This document shows, piece by piece, positions 51,999 to 61,500 of a DNA stretch of 64,000 nt. The DNA is from CAZCFB01 sp964511535 (lineage in GTDB: Bacteria; Myxococcota_A; Polyangia; GCA-2747355; CAZCFB01). A model generated the notes under the pieces. It made no database searches. It was not told the DNA's origin and worked only from the letters and a program-made list of their open reading frames with translations. The DNA lies in contig CAZEFW010000029.1 of the NCBI GenBank assembly GCA_964511535.1, forward strand, positions 1 through 64,000, written 5' to 3'. Numbering within the stretch: the stretch's first letter is position 1; each line of letters opens with the position of its first letter. Made by a program: the position numbers and the translations under genes.

Positions 51999-53885
51999 CT
52001 ACTTGCAGGCCGCCTTCACCAGCTCCAGGCAGGCGTCGTAGGCGGTCTGCGACGACAGCGTCGTCCACTTGAGCACCGCCTTGGCGTTGCAGGCGCTGCC
52101 GAACCCTACCGGGTTTTCGTAGCAGCCGCCGCCGCAGTAGTAGTCCTTGCCGCCCAGGGCGGTGTCCACCTCCACGCCGGTGAGCATGGCCGCGTAGTAG
52201 CCTGGCTTGTTGGTCAGCTCCTGAACCACGCCGTCGTAGGTGGCCGACATGATCAGCAGCTTGTCCGCAGAGTGACACTTGGCCCCGGTGGCGGCCCTGG
52301 CGGCCTTGAGCGCGGCGAGCTTGAAGCAGGGGCAGGCCTGCTTGGGGTGGGTGTCCTTGCAGTCGGGCAGCCCGTCACCGTCACCGTCGGTCTCGGCAGT
52401 GCCGCAGCCGCAGATGCCGGGCGCGGTCTTGACCTTGTCCTTGGGGCATGAATCGTTGCAGTCGGGCGTCTTGTCGCCGTCGGTGTCGGTGTCCGCCACT
52501 CCGCAGCCGCACACGCCGGGGGCGGTCTTGCCCTTGTCCTTTGGGCATGAATCGTTGCAGTCGGGCGTCTTGTCGCCGTCGGTGTCGGTGTCCGCCACCC
52601 CGCAGCCGCACACGCCGGGCTCCATCTTGCCCTTGTCCTTGGGGCAGCCATCCAGGGCGATGCGGGTGACCTCCTCGTGGGTGGCGATGTACAGGTTGTC
52701 CGACGCGTCCATGGCCAGGTCCACCACCGCGGCCGTGGCCTTGTTCCAGACCACCTTCGCGCCGCTGCACTTGCCGTCGTCCATGCGGATCACCGCGCCG
52801 CTGACCGCGTCGGCCACGTAGATCCGATACAGCGAGTCCACCGCCAGCCCCACCGCGCGGCGCGCCCCGGCCCACAGCGCGCCGCAGGCCGACAGGCGCC
52901 CCACCACGATGGGCTTGGACTCCAGGGCCCAGATGAAGTCGTTGTTGTCGCCCGGGGTGGCGATGGTCTGGTAGATGGTGCCCTTGAACTCGGCGGCGCC
53001 GGCGAAGCGGCCGCCCGCGGCCCAGGTCCGGGGGGCCTCCGCGCCCTTCAAATCGTTGGCGTCGGCCACGTGGAACCCGTGATACCCCACCAGCAGCCGC
53101 CCCGCGGGGCTGACGAACACCCGCTCCGGCGCCTTGATCTCGCCGCCCGCGCCGCCCCCGCCTGAGTGGAGCCACTTCGCGCCCTTGCCCGTGATGTCCT
53201 CCACCGCCAGCACGCCCGACCGGTTGGTGTCGGAGATCAGCAGGCTGCCGTCCGGCGCGAACGCGATGCCGGCGGGCCGGGTCAGCAGCCCCTTGCCGTC
53301 GAGGACCTTCCAGCTGGCCGGCGGGTCGGTGGGGCTCGCCAGCTGCACCACCTGCAGCTTTCCCCGGTCCACCAGCGCGATCTGCCCCTTGTCGCCCAGG
53401 GCCATGGCAGTAAACAGCGAGCCGCCCACCTTCGCCGTGGCCCACTGCCCCGACAGGTGGCCCGTGTGGACCTTGACCACGGGGCCCGCCGACTGGCCAG
53501 GCACCAGCCGCCAGGACACGGCGGCGGTCACCCGGGAGATGGCCGCCAAGTCATCCGCCTTGACGCCCGCCATCACCGGCAGCTCCAGGGTCACCGGCTT
53601 GTTCAGCCGGGTCACCGCCAGCGCGAGTTCGTAGACGAACCCCGAGATGACGAACTCCCTCGGGTTGTTCACCCCGAGCACCAGCCGGGCGTGCAATTCC
53701 ACGGTCTGGTCCAGCGCACCCGCCGGCACCACGACGCACAGCGAGCCAGCGCACAGCCGCCCGCCGGCCACGCCCACCTCGCCCAGGGAGCGCAGCTCGC
53801 CGTCCAGCGTGCCGTCCCACTCATCACCGCAGGCCGCGGCGCCCAGCAGGGCCAGCAGGGCCAGCCTCAACAAACAGATCCGCAT
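51999..53885 (-). CDS. NHL-repeat lipoprotein with Cys-rich DTDTDGD repeats
   Basis: 628 residues. The lipobox AAACG lies near residue 19. A beta domain (about 30-140) is followed by NHL-like propeller strands (about 160-405; for example PAGIAFAPDGSLLISDTNRSG and GLAVDSLYRIYVADAVSGAV). Three Cys-rich repeats of 33 residues (about 410-515) with PGVCGCGVADTDTDGD resemble thrombospondin type 3 calcium-binding repeats. The C-terminal 110 residues hold six Cys residues. The ATG overlaps the stop of the histidine kinase gene as TGATG, so kinase and lipoprotein are translationally coupled, which is unusual and suggests a shared pathway. Confidence 0.85.
   Translation of the reverse strand: MRICLLRLALLALLGAAACGDEWDGTLDGELRSLGEVGVAGGRLCAGSLCVVVPAGALDQTVELHARLVLGVNNPREFVISGFVYELALAVTRLNKPVTLELPVMAGVKADDLAAISRVTAAVSWRLVPGQSAGPVVKVHTGHLSGQWATAKVGGSLFTAMALGDKGQIALVDRGKLQVVQLASPTDPPASWKVLDGKGLLTRPAGIAFAPDGSLLISDTNRSGVLAVEDITGKGAKWLHSGGGGAGGEIKAPERVFVSPAGRLLVGYHGFHVADANDLKGAEAPRTWAAGGRFAGAAEFKGTIYQTIATPGDNNDFIWALESKPIVVGRLSACGALWAGARRAVGLAVDSLYRIYVADAVSGAVIRMDDGKCSGAKVVWNKATAAVVDLAMDASDNLYIATHEEVTRIALDGCPKDKGKMEPGVCGCGVADTDTDGDKTPDCNDSCPKDKGKTAPGVCGCGVADTDTDGDKTPDCNDSCPKDKVKTAPGICGCGTAETDGDGDGLPDCKDTHPKQACPCFKLAALKAARAATGAKCHSADKLLIMSATYDGVVQELTNKPGYYAAMLTGVEVDTALGGKDYYCGGGCYENPVGFGSACNAKAVLKWTTLSSQTAYDACLELVKAACK
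52430..52640 (-). repeat. 99-bp coding tandem repeat
   Basis: Near-identical 99-bp units encode the 33-residue PGVCGCGVADTDTDGDKTPD repeats; the GGGCATGAATCGTTGCAG stretch recurs exactly 99 bases apart. High identity suggests recent duplication or gene conversion. Confidence 0.85.
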
Positions 53886-56653
53886 CAGTTCAACTCCGGC
53901 GCCAGGGGCAGCTTCACCTGGACATTTGTCCCCTTGCCCTCTTCGCTGTCGATCTCCAGGGTGCCGCCCAGCTCCTCCACCCAGCGCTTGCTCGACGGCA
54001 GGCCGAGGCGCATGCCGACCCGGCCGTCTGCCTTGGTGGTGAAGCCGAGGTCGAACAGCTGGCCCTGGCGCGCCTCGGGGATGCCGCGGCCGGTGTCCCT
54101 CACCGCCACGGTCACGCGCTCGCCGTGCAGCTCGGCGGTGACCTGGATCGCCCCCTCACCGTCGATGGCGTCCGCCGCGTTGCTCAGCAGGTTCAGGAAA
54201 ACTCGGTTCAGCCGCGCCGGGTAGCACATGACGCTGATCTCGTCCTCGGGGAAGCGCACCTCCACCTTGATCTTGTCGGTCAGCGACGGCGCCAGCAGGT
54301 TCACCGCATCGCGCACGCTGCGCTCCAGGTCCAGCGAGCGCACCTCCGCCTCGTCGAGGCTGACGAACCGGCGCAGGGAGTCGAGCACCTCGCTGATGCG
54401 CTGCACGCTCTCGCCCAGCACGGCCATCAGCCGGTCGCTCTCCTGCAGCGAGCGGCGCGCCCGGCGCATGTCCGGGTCGGGGTCGTCGTCCTGGCGCGCC
54501 AGCACCTTGCCCACCCGCACCAGCACGCGGTCCACCATGTCCACCGACGACAGCAGGGTGCCGAGGGGCGTGTTCACCTCGTGCAGCAGGGCCGCCACCA
54601 GGCGCCCCACGGCCGACTGCATGCCCGCCTCGATGAGCTGCTGCTGGGTCTCCTTGAGCTCCTGCAGCGCGTCGGACAGCTCCCGGGTGCGCTCCTGCAC
54701 CTGCCGCTCCAGGCCCTCGTTGAGCCGCTGGATCTCCTCCAGCGACTCCACATGCTCCACCGCCACCGAGATCTGGTGCGCCAGGGTGGCGAGCATCTCG
54801 TGATCCTCCGGGTCGAGGCACAGGTCGGCCCGCTTGGGCCCGAGCAGCAGGAAACCCACCACCCGGGGCCAGGTGCCGCCCCGGCCGGTGGTCAGGGGGA
54901 TGACCGCCTCGATGCCGTGCCAGCTCCAGAAGGAGGCCTCGCTGCTGCCGGGCCTGCCCATGAGGGTCTCGGTGGTGGGCGGGGCGCTCTGCGCGGAGAC
55001 CGCCGTGCTGTCATGGGTGGTGGCCAACAGGCGGCTCCTGAAGGCCCGGGCCAGCGGTGCGTACTTCACAACCTCCAGCCGACCGGGGAACGGGTGGGCC
55101 GCGCGGGTTCGGCGGTCGCCCTGGCCGCCGATGTGGTGGCAGCGCAGCCGGCCCACCTCCTCGTCCTCCCAGACGGCGAGGTAGACCCGGCTCAGCCCCA
55201 TGGCGTCAACCAGCGCGCCGCGCACCGTCTGGCGGATCCCCTCCAGGTTGCGCTCCCGGCTCAGCGCCTCGCTGGCGCGGCGCAGGGCCTCCGCGTAGAC
55301 ATAGCGCGTACGGTAGACCAGCCGGTCCACCGCCTTGAGCACGCGCACCTGGAGCAGCCCGAACACCAGCATCATCATGGCCACCGAGAAGCCCATGAAA
55401 ACCGGCGACGGCGAGCGGCTGGCCGCGATGTGCAGCCCGAGCAGCACCACGGCCACGTAGCCCAGGGAGACCATCAGGGTGAGCGCCGCGTACACCGCGC
55501 CGCGACGGATCACGCGGCGCAGGTCGAACATGGAGTGGCGCACGATGGCGTACCCCATCAGGGCGGGGAAGAAGGCGAGGAAGAAGAGCACCAGCAGGGG
55601 GAAGTTCTCGATGCGCACCCCGGCCCCGCTGAGCAACATCACCACGCTCGGGATGAGGAACGAGATGCCCGAGGCCGCGGCGAAGAAGCGCCCGCGCTGA
55701 CGCAGGGCCTGGTGGTTGCCCGACCTGGTGACGCTCCAGGCCAGCGGCCCGATGAACAGCACGCAGCTGACCATCTCCAGGCCGGTGGTGAGCAGGGCGA
55801 AGTCGAGCATCAGCGCGCCGTAGGAGTTGCCCGCCATGGCGGCGGGCACGGACACGAACAGCACCACGCTGGTGAACAGGATCACCGCCGTCAGCACCTT
55901 GAACGCGCGCCGGATCAGCGGCTGGCCGGTGGCGCCCACGAAGTGAATGGCCAGGTGTACCCCGGCCAGGCCCCACAGCGGCAGCCCGGCCAGGCCCAGG
56001 GCCAGCACCGGCACCATGGCGGCCGACAGCGCCAGGGGCTGCGACAGGTTGACGAAGGCCACCATGCCGAGCAGCAGCAGCGGCCCGGCGGCGCGGTCCT
56101 CGGGGCGCAGCCACCACACCAGCAGGGCGATGAAGAAGTAGAACAGCCCCACCGCCTTGGACAGCAGCCCGGGGTAGGTGTAGCGGATGGCCACCCGCAT
56201 CACCGGGTACTCCACCGGCACCGACAGCTCCCGGGTGGCGCCGCGTCGGTCCCGCACCAGGAAGCGGTTCTTCTCCCCGTGGGCGGTGGCGAGGAAGTGC
56301 TCGGTGCCCATGACGAAGCGCCACTGGGGTTCGGCCTTGAGCTCCTTGCCGTTGACGCGCAGCAGGGTGAACGGCGCCCTCATCCCCTTGACCGCCGCCT
56401 CCGCCGCCGCGGTCAGGGGCTCCGCCTTGACCTCCCGCTCCAGGCCCATGTGCACGTAGCGGAAGCCGGTGCTCGGCCTGGAGAGGTGCTTGACCGCCGA
56501 GATCTCCAGCCCGATCTCGTAGACGCATACCAGCACCAACAGGGCGATGAGCACGCGGGACCGGCGCCGGGTATTTCGAGGCCCGCCGTGCAGGTACTCC
56601 GGGAGGGGCCCGGTCATGTCCACCGGGGCCGCCCTTGTTGGCTCATCTGCCAT
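53885..56653 (-). CDS. Multi-domain membrane sensor histidine kinase
   Basis: About 922 residues. One N-terminal transmembrane helix (about 33-50) and a PDZ-like extracytoplasmic domain (about 60-160) precede about eight further helices (about 165-430). A GAF-like domain follows (about 460-640), then a coiled coil (ERQVQERTRELSDALQE), HisKA with AALLHEVNTPLGTLL, and a HATPase with NLLSNAADAIDG and DTGRGIP. The G2 box reads GRVGMRLGLPS, departing from the usual GTGLGL. It is coupled to the NHL lipoprotein gene by a TGATG overlap. Start could also be at 56671. No cognate regulator is adjacent. Confidence 0.85.
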   Translation of the reverse strand: MADEPTRAAPVDMTGPLPEYLHGGPRNTRRRSRVLIALLVLVCVYEIGLEISAVKHLSRPSTGFRYVHMGLEREVKAEPLTAAAEAAVKGMRAPFTLLRVNGKELKAEPQWRFVMGTEHFLATAHGEKNRFLVRDRRGATRELSVPVEYPVMRVAIRYTYPGLLSKAVGLFYFFIALLVWWLRPEDRAAGPLLLLGMVAFVNLSQPLALSAAMVPVLALGLAGLPLWGLAGVHLAIHFVGATGQPLIRRAFKVLTAVILFTSVVLFVSVPAAMAGNSYGALMLDFALLTTGLEMVSCVLFIGPLAWSVTRSGNHQALRQRGRFFAAASGISFLIPSVVMLLSGAGVRIENFPLLVLFFLAFFPALMGYAIVRHSMFDLRRVIRRGAVYAALTLMVSLGYVAVVLLGLHIAASRSPSPVFMGFSVAMMMLVFGLLQVRVLKAVDRLVYRTRYVYAEALRRASEALSRERNLEGIRQTVRGALVDAMGLSRVYLAVWEDEEVGRLRCHHIGGQGDRRTRAAHPFPGRLEVVKYAPLARAFRSRLLATTHDSTAVSAQSAPPTTETLMGRPGSSEASFWSWHGIEAVIPLTTGRGGTWPRVVGFLLLGPKRADLCLDPEDHEMLATLAHQISVAVEHVESLEEIQRLNEGLERQVQERTRELSDALQELKETQQQLIEAGMQSAVGRLVAALLHEVNTPLGTLLSSVDMVDRVLVRVGKVLARQDDDPDPDMRRARRSLQESDRLMAVLGESVQRISEVLDSLRRFVSLDEAEVRSLDLERSVRDAVNLLAPSLTDKIKVEVRFPEDEISVMCYPARLNRVFLNLLSNAADAIDGEGAIQVTAELHGERVTVAVRDTGRGIPEARQGQLFDLGFTTKADGRVGMRLGLPSSKRWVEELGGTLEIDSEEGKGTNVQVKLPLAPELN

Positions 56654-56707
56654 GACTCCATAAATATACATGTGCCCGGCATTCGGTTCTCTGTCATAGA
56701 TAGTCCC

Positions 56708-58459
56708 ATGCCCGATCAGTCAGAGGGGTGGGCCGGATCACGCCGGTCGACCGTCGCCCTCGTGATGATCGTGCTGCTGCTGGCGCCCGGCCTGGCGCTG
56801 GCCGACACCACAAAAGAGCAAGCGAAACCCGACGATGACGGGCCGATCATGACGGGCACGCCGCTGAAGTGGGAGCACCCCGAGTTCTCCACCGCGGACT
56901 GGGTGGCCACGGGCCTGGCGGGGGCGGTGGGCCTGGCCATGCAGTTCGTGCCGTCGGTGACCCCCAAGCTGGACCGCGGGCTGCTGTTCGACGACGATGT
57001 GCAGGACGCGCTGGTCCTCGAGGACCTGGAGGGCCAGCGCACCGTGCGCAGCGTCAGCGATGTGCTGCTCACCCTGCTCACGGCGTACCCCTACCTGGTG
57101 GACAGCCTGCTGGTGGCCGCCTGGTACCGCCAGAGCCCCAGGGCGGCCTGGCAGATGGCGCTGATCAACCTGCAGAGCATGGCGGTGACCGTGGCCATCA
57201 CCAGCGTGGTGAAGATCGCGGTGGGGCGGACGCGCCCGTACAGCGAGACCTGCGGGGTGGACCGGCCGGAGACCTCGCGCGACTGCGAGGGGAACCGGCG
57301 CCACTACAGCTTCTTCTCCGGACACAGCTCCATGGCCTTCGCCAGCGCCGGGCTGATCTGCATGCACCACATGTACCTCGAGCTGTACGACAACCGCGCC
57401 GCAGACATCGGCGCCTGCGTGGCCGCCTACGGGGCGGCGACTGCCACCGGCATCCTGCGCATCGTGGGGGACCAGCACTACTTCACCGACGTGGTGGTGG
57501 GCGCGGCGGTGGGGACCATCACCGGCGTGGGGTTGCCCTACGTGCTGCACTACCGCCACGGCAAGGACGGCGCGGGGCGGACTGGAAAGGGGGAGGCGGT
57601 GGAGGCGGCGCTGGTGCCGCTGGCCAACGGGCTGGCCATCTCGGGCATCTTCGACGAGACCGGCGGCGACGGGGAGGACGGCGACAGCGCGCCGGACAGC
57701 CTGCAGCTCAAGGGCAAGTCCAGCGGCAACCCGTGGAAGCAGGGGGAGCCCAGGCTGTTCCTGGCCACGCGGCTGGACCTCGGCTTCCTGTTCCTCAAGC
57801 CGCGCATCTCGGCCGGCTACGGCCGGCCCCACGATGTCTGGATCGGCGTGGACATCAACCCGCTCATCTCGTTCGAGGGGGTCGGCGCGTGGGGCGGGCT
57901 TCGCGGGGCGCTGAGCTGGATCGACCTGCGCGTGGGGGCGCGCTACCAGTACACATGGCGGCGCTCGTACGTGGCGCGCAAGGCGACCTACAGCAAGGAC
58001 GACATCGAGGACCGGGCCGGTCCTGACTCCACCTACACCTCGCTGGAGGCGGAGCTGACCTTCGGCCTGCCCCTGGGGCCGGGCAGCATCAAGGTGGAGG
58101 CGGCGCTGACCTATATCCTCGGCGTGGACGACGGCTGGAACGTGTACGAGGAGACCATCAAGGTTGTGGCCGAGCCGCCCTGGGTCTGGCGCGCGAGGGT
58201 GGGATACATGTTCCCGCTGGACCGGGACAAGGTGTTCCGGGTGGGGCTGGTGACCGAGGTGGTGGGCGTGCCCGAGCGGAGGACCTACACCCTGCGCGGC
58301 GGCCTGCTGGGCAGCGCGCGGCTCACCCGCAGCCTGGAGGCGCGGTTCACCTTCATGCCTGTGTGGTACGGCGACGACAACCTCGGCAGCTCGGGCAGCG
58401 ATCTGCTGCTGGTGGGCGTGAGGCACCGCTGGGCCACGGGCATGCCTGTGCTGCAGTAG
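56708..58459 (+). CDS. PAP2-family phosphatase with C-terminal beta-barrel-like domain
   Basis: 583 residues. A signal peptide or first helix (about 15-32) is followed by a membrane PAP2 domain (about 60-285) with all three signatures: KIAVGRTRP (about 168), FFSGHSSMAF (about 202) and GDQHYFTDVVVG (about 255), consistent with a phosphatidate or undecaprenyl/lipid phosphatase. After a charged linker the last about 240 residues alternate in the pattern of an outer-membrane barrel (LGFLFLKPRISAGYGR and SLEAELTFGLPLG) and end VRHRWATGMPVLQ. A PAP2-barrel fusion is unusual. Start 56708 is used; upstream frame extension would run far into the divergent kinase gene and is rejected. Confidence 0.87.
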   Translation: MPDQSEGWAGSRRSTVALVMIVLLLAPGLALADTTKEQAKPDDDGPIMTGTPLKWEHPEFSTADWVATGLAGAVGLAMQFVPSVTPKLDRGLLFDDDVQDALVLEDLEGQRTVRSVSDVLLTLLTAYPYLVDSLLVAAWYRQSPRAAWQMALINLQSMAVTVAITSVVKIAVGRTRPYSETCGVDRPETSRDCEGNRRHYSFFSGHSSMAFASAGLICMHHMYLELYDNRAADIGACVAAYGAATATGILRIVGDQHYFTDVVVGAAVGTITGVGLPYVLHYRHGKDGAGRTGKGEAVEAALVPLANGLAISGIFDETGGDGEDGDSAPDSLQLKGKSSGNPWKQGEPRLFLATRLDLGFLFLKPRISAGYGRPHDVWIGVDINPLISFEGVGAWGGLRGALSWIDLRVGARYQYTWRRSYVARKATYSKDDIEDRAGPDSTYTSLEAELTFGLPLGPGSIKVEAALTYILGVDDGWNVYEETIKVVAEPPWVWRARVGYMFPLDRDKVFRVGLVTEVVGVPERRTYTLRGGLLGSARLTRSLEARFTFMPVWYGDDNLGSSGSDLLLVGVRHRWATGMPVLQ

Positions 58460-58476
58460 CAGCCCGCGGCGCCCTT

Positions 58477-58511
58477 CATTTCGTCGTCGCGTCGTCTCGT
58501 CGATCTGGCAT
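58477..58511. repeat. TTTCGTCG array beside the double-UvrA stop
   Basis: A CATTTCGTCG-type simple array ends in CTGGCATT immediately before the TCA (TGA stop) of the minus-strand uvrA-like gene. It is the same nonamer family as at 14951-15002 and 63395-63428. No clear hairpin accompanies this copy. Confidence 0.7.
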
Positions 58512-61500
58512 TCAGCCCGCGCCAGCAGGCTGCACGATCCGCCCGCCCTCTTCGCCGGCCCCTGGCCCCAGCTCGATGACCTGGTGGGCCGCCTGGATGA
58601 TCTGCGGATCATGCTCCACCACCAGCAGGGTATGTCCCTGCCGCAGCAGCCCGGCCAGCAGCTCCAGCAGGGCGGCCACGTCTCCCGGGTGCAGGCCGGT
58701 GGTGGGCTCGTCGAGCACCAGGAGATCCCCGGGATCAGACCGCGCCACGGACAGCAGGGTCGCCAGCTGCAGGCGCTGCCACTCGCCGGTGGACAGGGTG
58801 CGGGTGGGCTGGCCCAGGGTCAGGTAGCCCAGGCCGGCCCGGCGCAGCGGCTCCAGGCGGGCGGCCACGGTGGAGTCGACGCCGAAGTGCGCGGCGGCGC
58901 CGGCCACGGTCAGCCCGAGCGCGGCGGCGATGTTCAAGCCGCCCACCTGGCACCGCAAGAGGTCCGCGGTGAAGCCGCTGCCAGCGCACGCCTCGCACGG
59001 CACCCGCACGTCGGCCAGGAACGACATCTCCACCGCCTGGTGCCCCCTGCCCTTGCACGCGTCACAGCGGCCGGCCTTGCCCCCGCGCGCGAAGGCGCCT
59101 CGCTTGAAGCCGAGCTCCCGGGCTCCCGCCGTGGCTGCGAAGGCAGACTGAACCGCGGCCATGGCGCCGCTGTGGGTCGCGGAGGTGCTGCGGGCGCCGC
59201 GCCCGCGCCGCCGGGCCAGGGCGTGCACGGCGCCGAAACGTTCGAGGCCAAGCACCGCGCGGCACCCCACCGGCTGCCCCAGGGTCGCAGAGGGCAGCAG
59301 CACATGATCCAGCAGGGTGGACTTGCCGGCACCCGATACGCCGCAGACGACGGTGAGCGCGCCGCGCGGCACCTCGAGGTCCAGCTCGCGCAGGTTGTGG
59401 GCGTGGGCGCCGGTGATGCGCAGCCCCTCGGCGGGCTGACTCTCGAGGGGCGCTGCGCTGGACGCCCGGGAGCCGAGCTGCTGGCCCGTGGGCGAGGCCT
59501 CGCAGCGCAGCAGCCCGCTCAGGTCGCCGGCGTAAATCACGCGCCCGCCCTGCTCACCAGCGCCGGGCCCGAACTCCACGATGTGGTCCGCCGCGCGGAT
59601 GATCTCGGGGTCATGCTCCACGATGATCAGGGTGTTGCCCTGGTCGCGCAGCCGGCGCAGAGCGTCCAGCAGGCGCGCCGCGTCGTCGGGGTGCAGCCCG
59701 ACGGTGGGCTCGTCCAGCACGAACGTCAGCCCGCACAGCCGCAGCCACAGGGCGCCGGCCAGCTGGGCCCTGCGGGCCTCCCCCCGGCTCAGGCTGTCGA
59801 GGCCGCGGTCCAGGGTCAGGTGGCCCAGGGCGAGGGACGCCAGGGCCTCTAGCCTGTGCCCGGCCCGTCGGGCGGGCTCGACGATGGCCGGGTGGCCGCG
59901 GCCCAGGTCGGCCACGGCCCTCGCCGCCTGCGCCACGGTCATGGCGACCAGGTCGCCGATGCCGAGGTCGCCGATGCGGACGGCGCTGGCGGCAGGCCCG
60001 AGCCTGCGCCCATCGCAGGCCGGGCACGTGACCTGGCGCATGAGCGCGGCCACCGCCTCTCCCCGACGCTGCTGCCCCCGGCGCGTGTACTCGTCCTCGA
60101 TGAGGCTCGCGAAGCCGACCCAGGGGGAGGTCAGCTGGTGCTGGCCTGTACGCTTGCCGCGGCGGTAGCGCCAGGTCACCTCGTACTGCTGCTCGCCCGA
60201 GCCGCGCATGGCCAGGCCACGGGCAGCGTCGGAGAGCTCCGCCCAGGGGCGGCCGAAGTCGAGGCCGGCCCTGGCGCCAGCCGCCTTCAGGATCGCCACG
60301 TACCGATCATGCGGGTCGCCGTACTGGGCACCGGGCCCGGTGCCCGCCATGGCGCCATCCAGCAGCGAGCGCCGGGGATGGGTGATCAGGCGATCCACGT
60401 CACAGCGCGCCAGGTCGCCGGCCCCCTCACACTCGGGGCAGGCCCCGAGGTGGTGGTTGAACGACAGGTGGCGGGCGGTGAGCCGGGGGGCACCGACGCG
60501 AGAGAAGATCAGCCGCAGATCGTCATGGACGCCGGTGAAGGTGGCCAGGGTGGAGCGGCGGTTACGCCCGGGCTCTGGCCCGACCGTGACCACCGGGCTG
60601 AGGCCGGTGACCTGGTCCACCTGGCCCCGGGCGGCCCCGCGCATGAAGCGGCGGGCGAAGCTTGACAGCGACGAGGCGTAGCGGTGGTGAGCCTCAGCCG
60701 CGATGGTGTCCAGGGCCAGCGATGACTTGCCGCTGCCCGATACGCCTGCGATCACCGTGATCGCCTGGCGGGGGATCCGTACATCCACCTGGCGCAGGTT
60801 GTGGGTGCGGGCGCCGGTGACCACGATCTCCCCCGGGTCTTCGTCACGCAGGGCTTCGTCGCCCGGGGATTCGTCGCGCAGATCGTCGGCGGCCTCTTCC
60901 GGGTGCTCGCCGCGCAGGGCAGCGCCGGTGAGGGACCCCTGGCACGCCGCCACCTCGTCGGGGGCGCCCTGGGCCATGACCCGACCGCCCCGCTCGCCGC
61001 TGCCGGGCCCGAGGTCCACGAGGTGGTCCGCTGCCCGGATGACGTCCAGGTCATGCTCCACCACGACCACGGTGTGGCCCTGCTGCGTCAGCCCCTCCAG
61101 GGCGCGCAGCAGCACCTGGACATCCTCGGGGTGGAGCCCGGTGGTGGGCTCGTCCAGCAGATACAGCCCGCGCCCCTTGCCCCCGCGCCCCAGCTCGGCC
61201 GCGAGCTTGACCCGCTGGGCCTCGCCGCCTGACAGGGTGGTGGCCGGCTGCCCGAGGGGCAGGTAGCCGAGGCCCACCCGCTCCATGGCAGCCAGCACGC
61301 GCCGGATCACCCGGTCCTGGCCCAGCTGCGCCAGGGCGCTGGAGACGGGGAGGTCGAGGATGTCGGCCACGGACAGGCCGTTGAGCTTCACCTCCAGGAT
61401 CTCGGAGCCGAAGCGCCGCCCGCCGCAGGCGCCGCAGCGCACCTCGGCGTCGGCCAGATAATGCAGCCCCACCAGCTGCACCCCGGCGCCCTCGCACGCC

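Noticed and set aside
54125..56707. Upstream extension of the PAP2 gene frame
   Set aside because: It lies wholly antisense to the sensor kinase gene and has no motif; the signal-peptide-like Met at 56708 is a better start.
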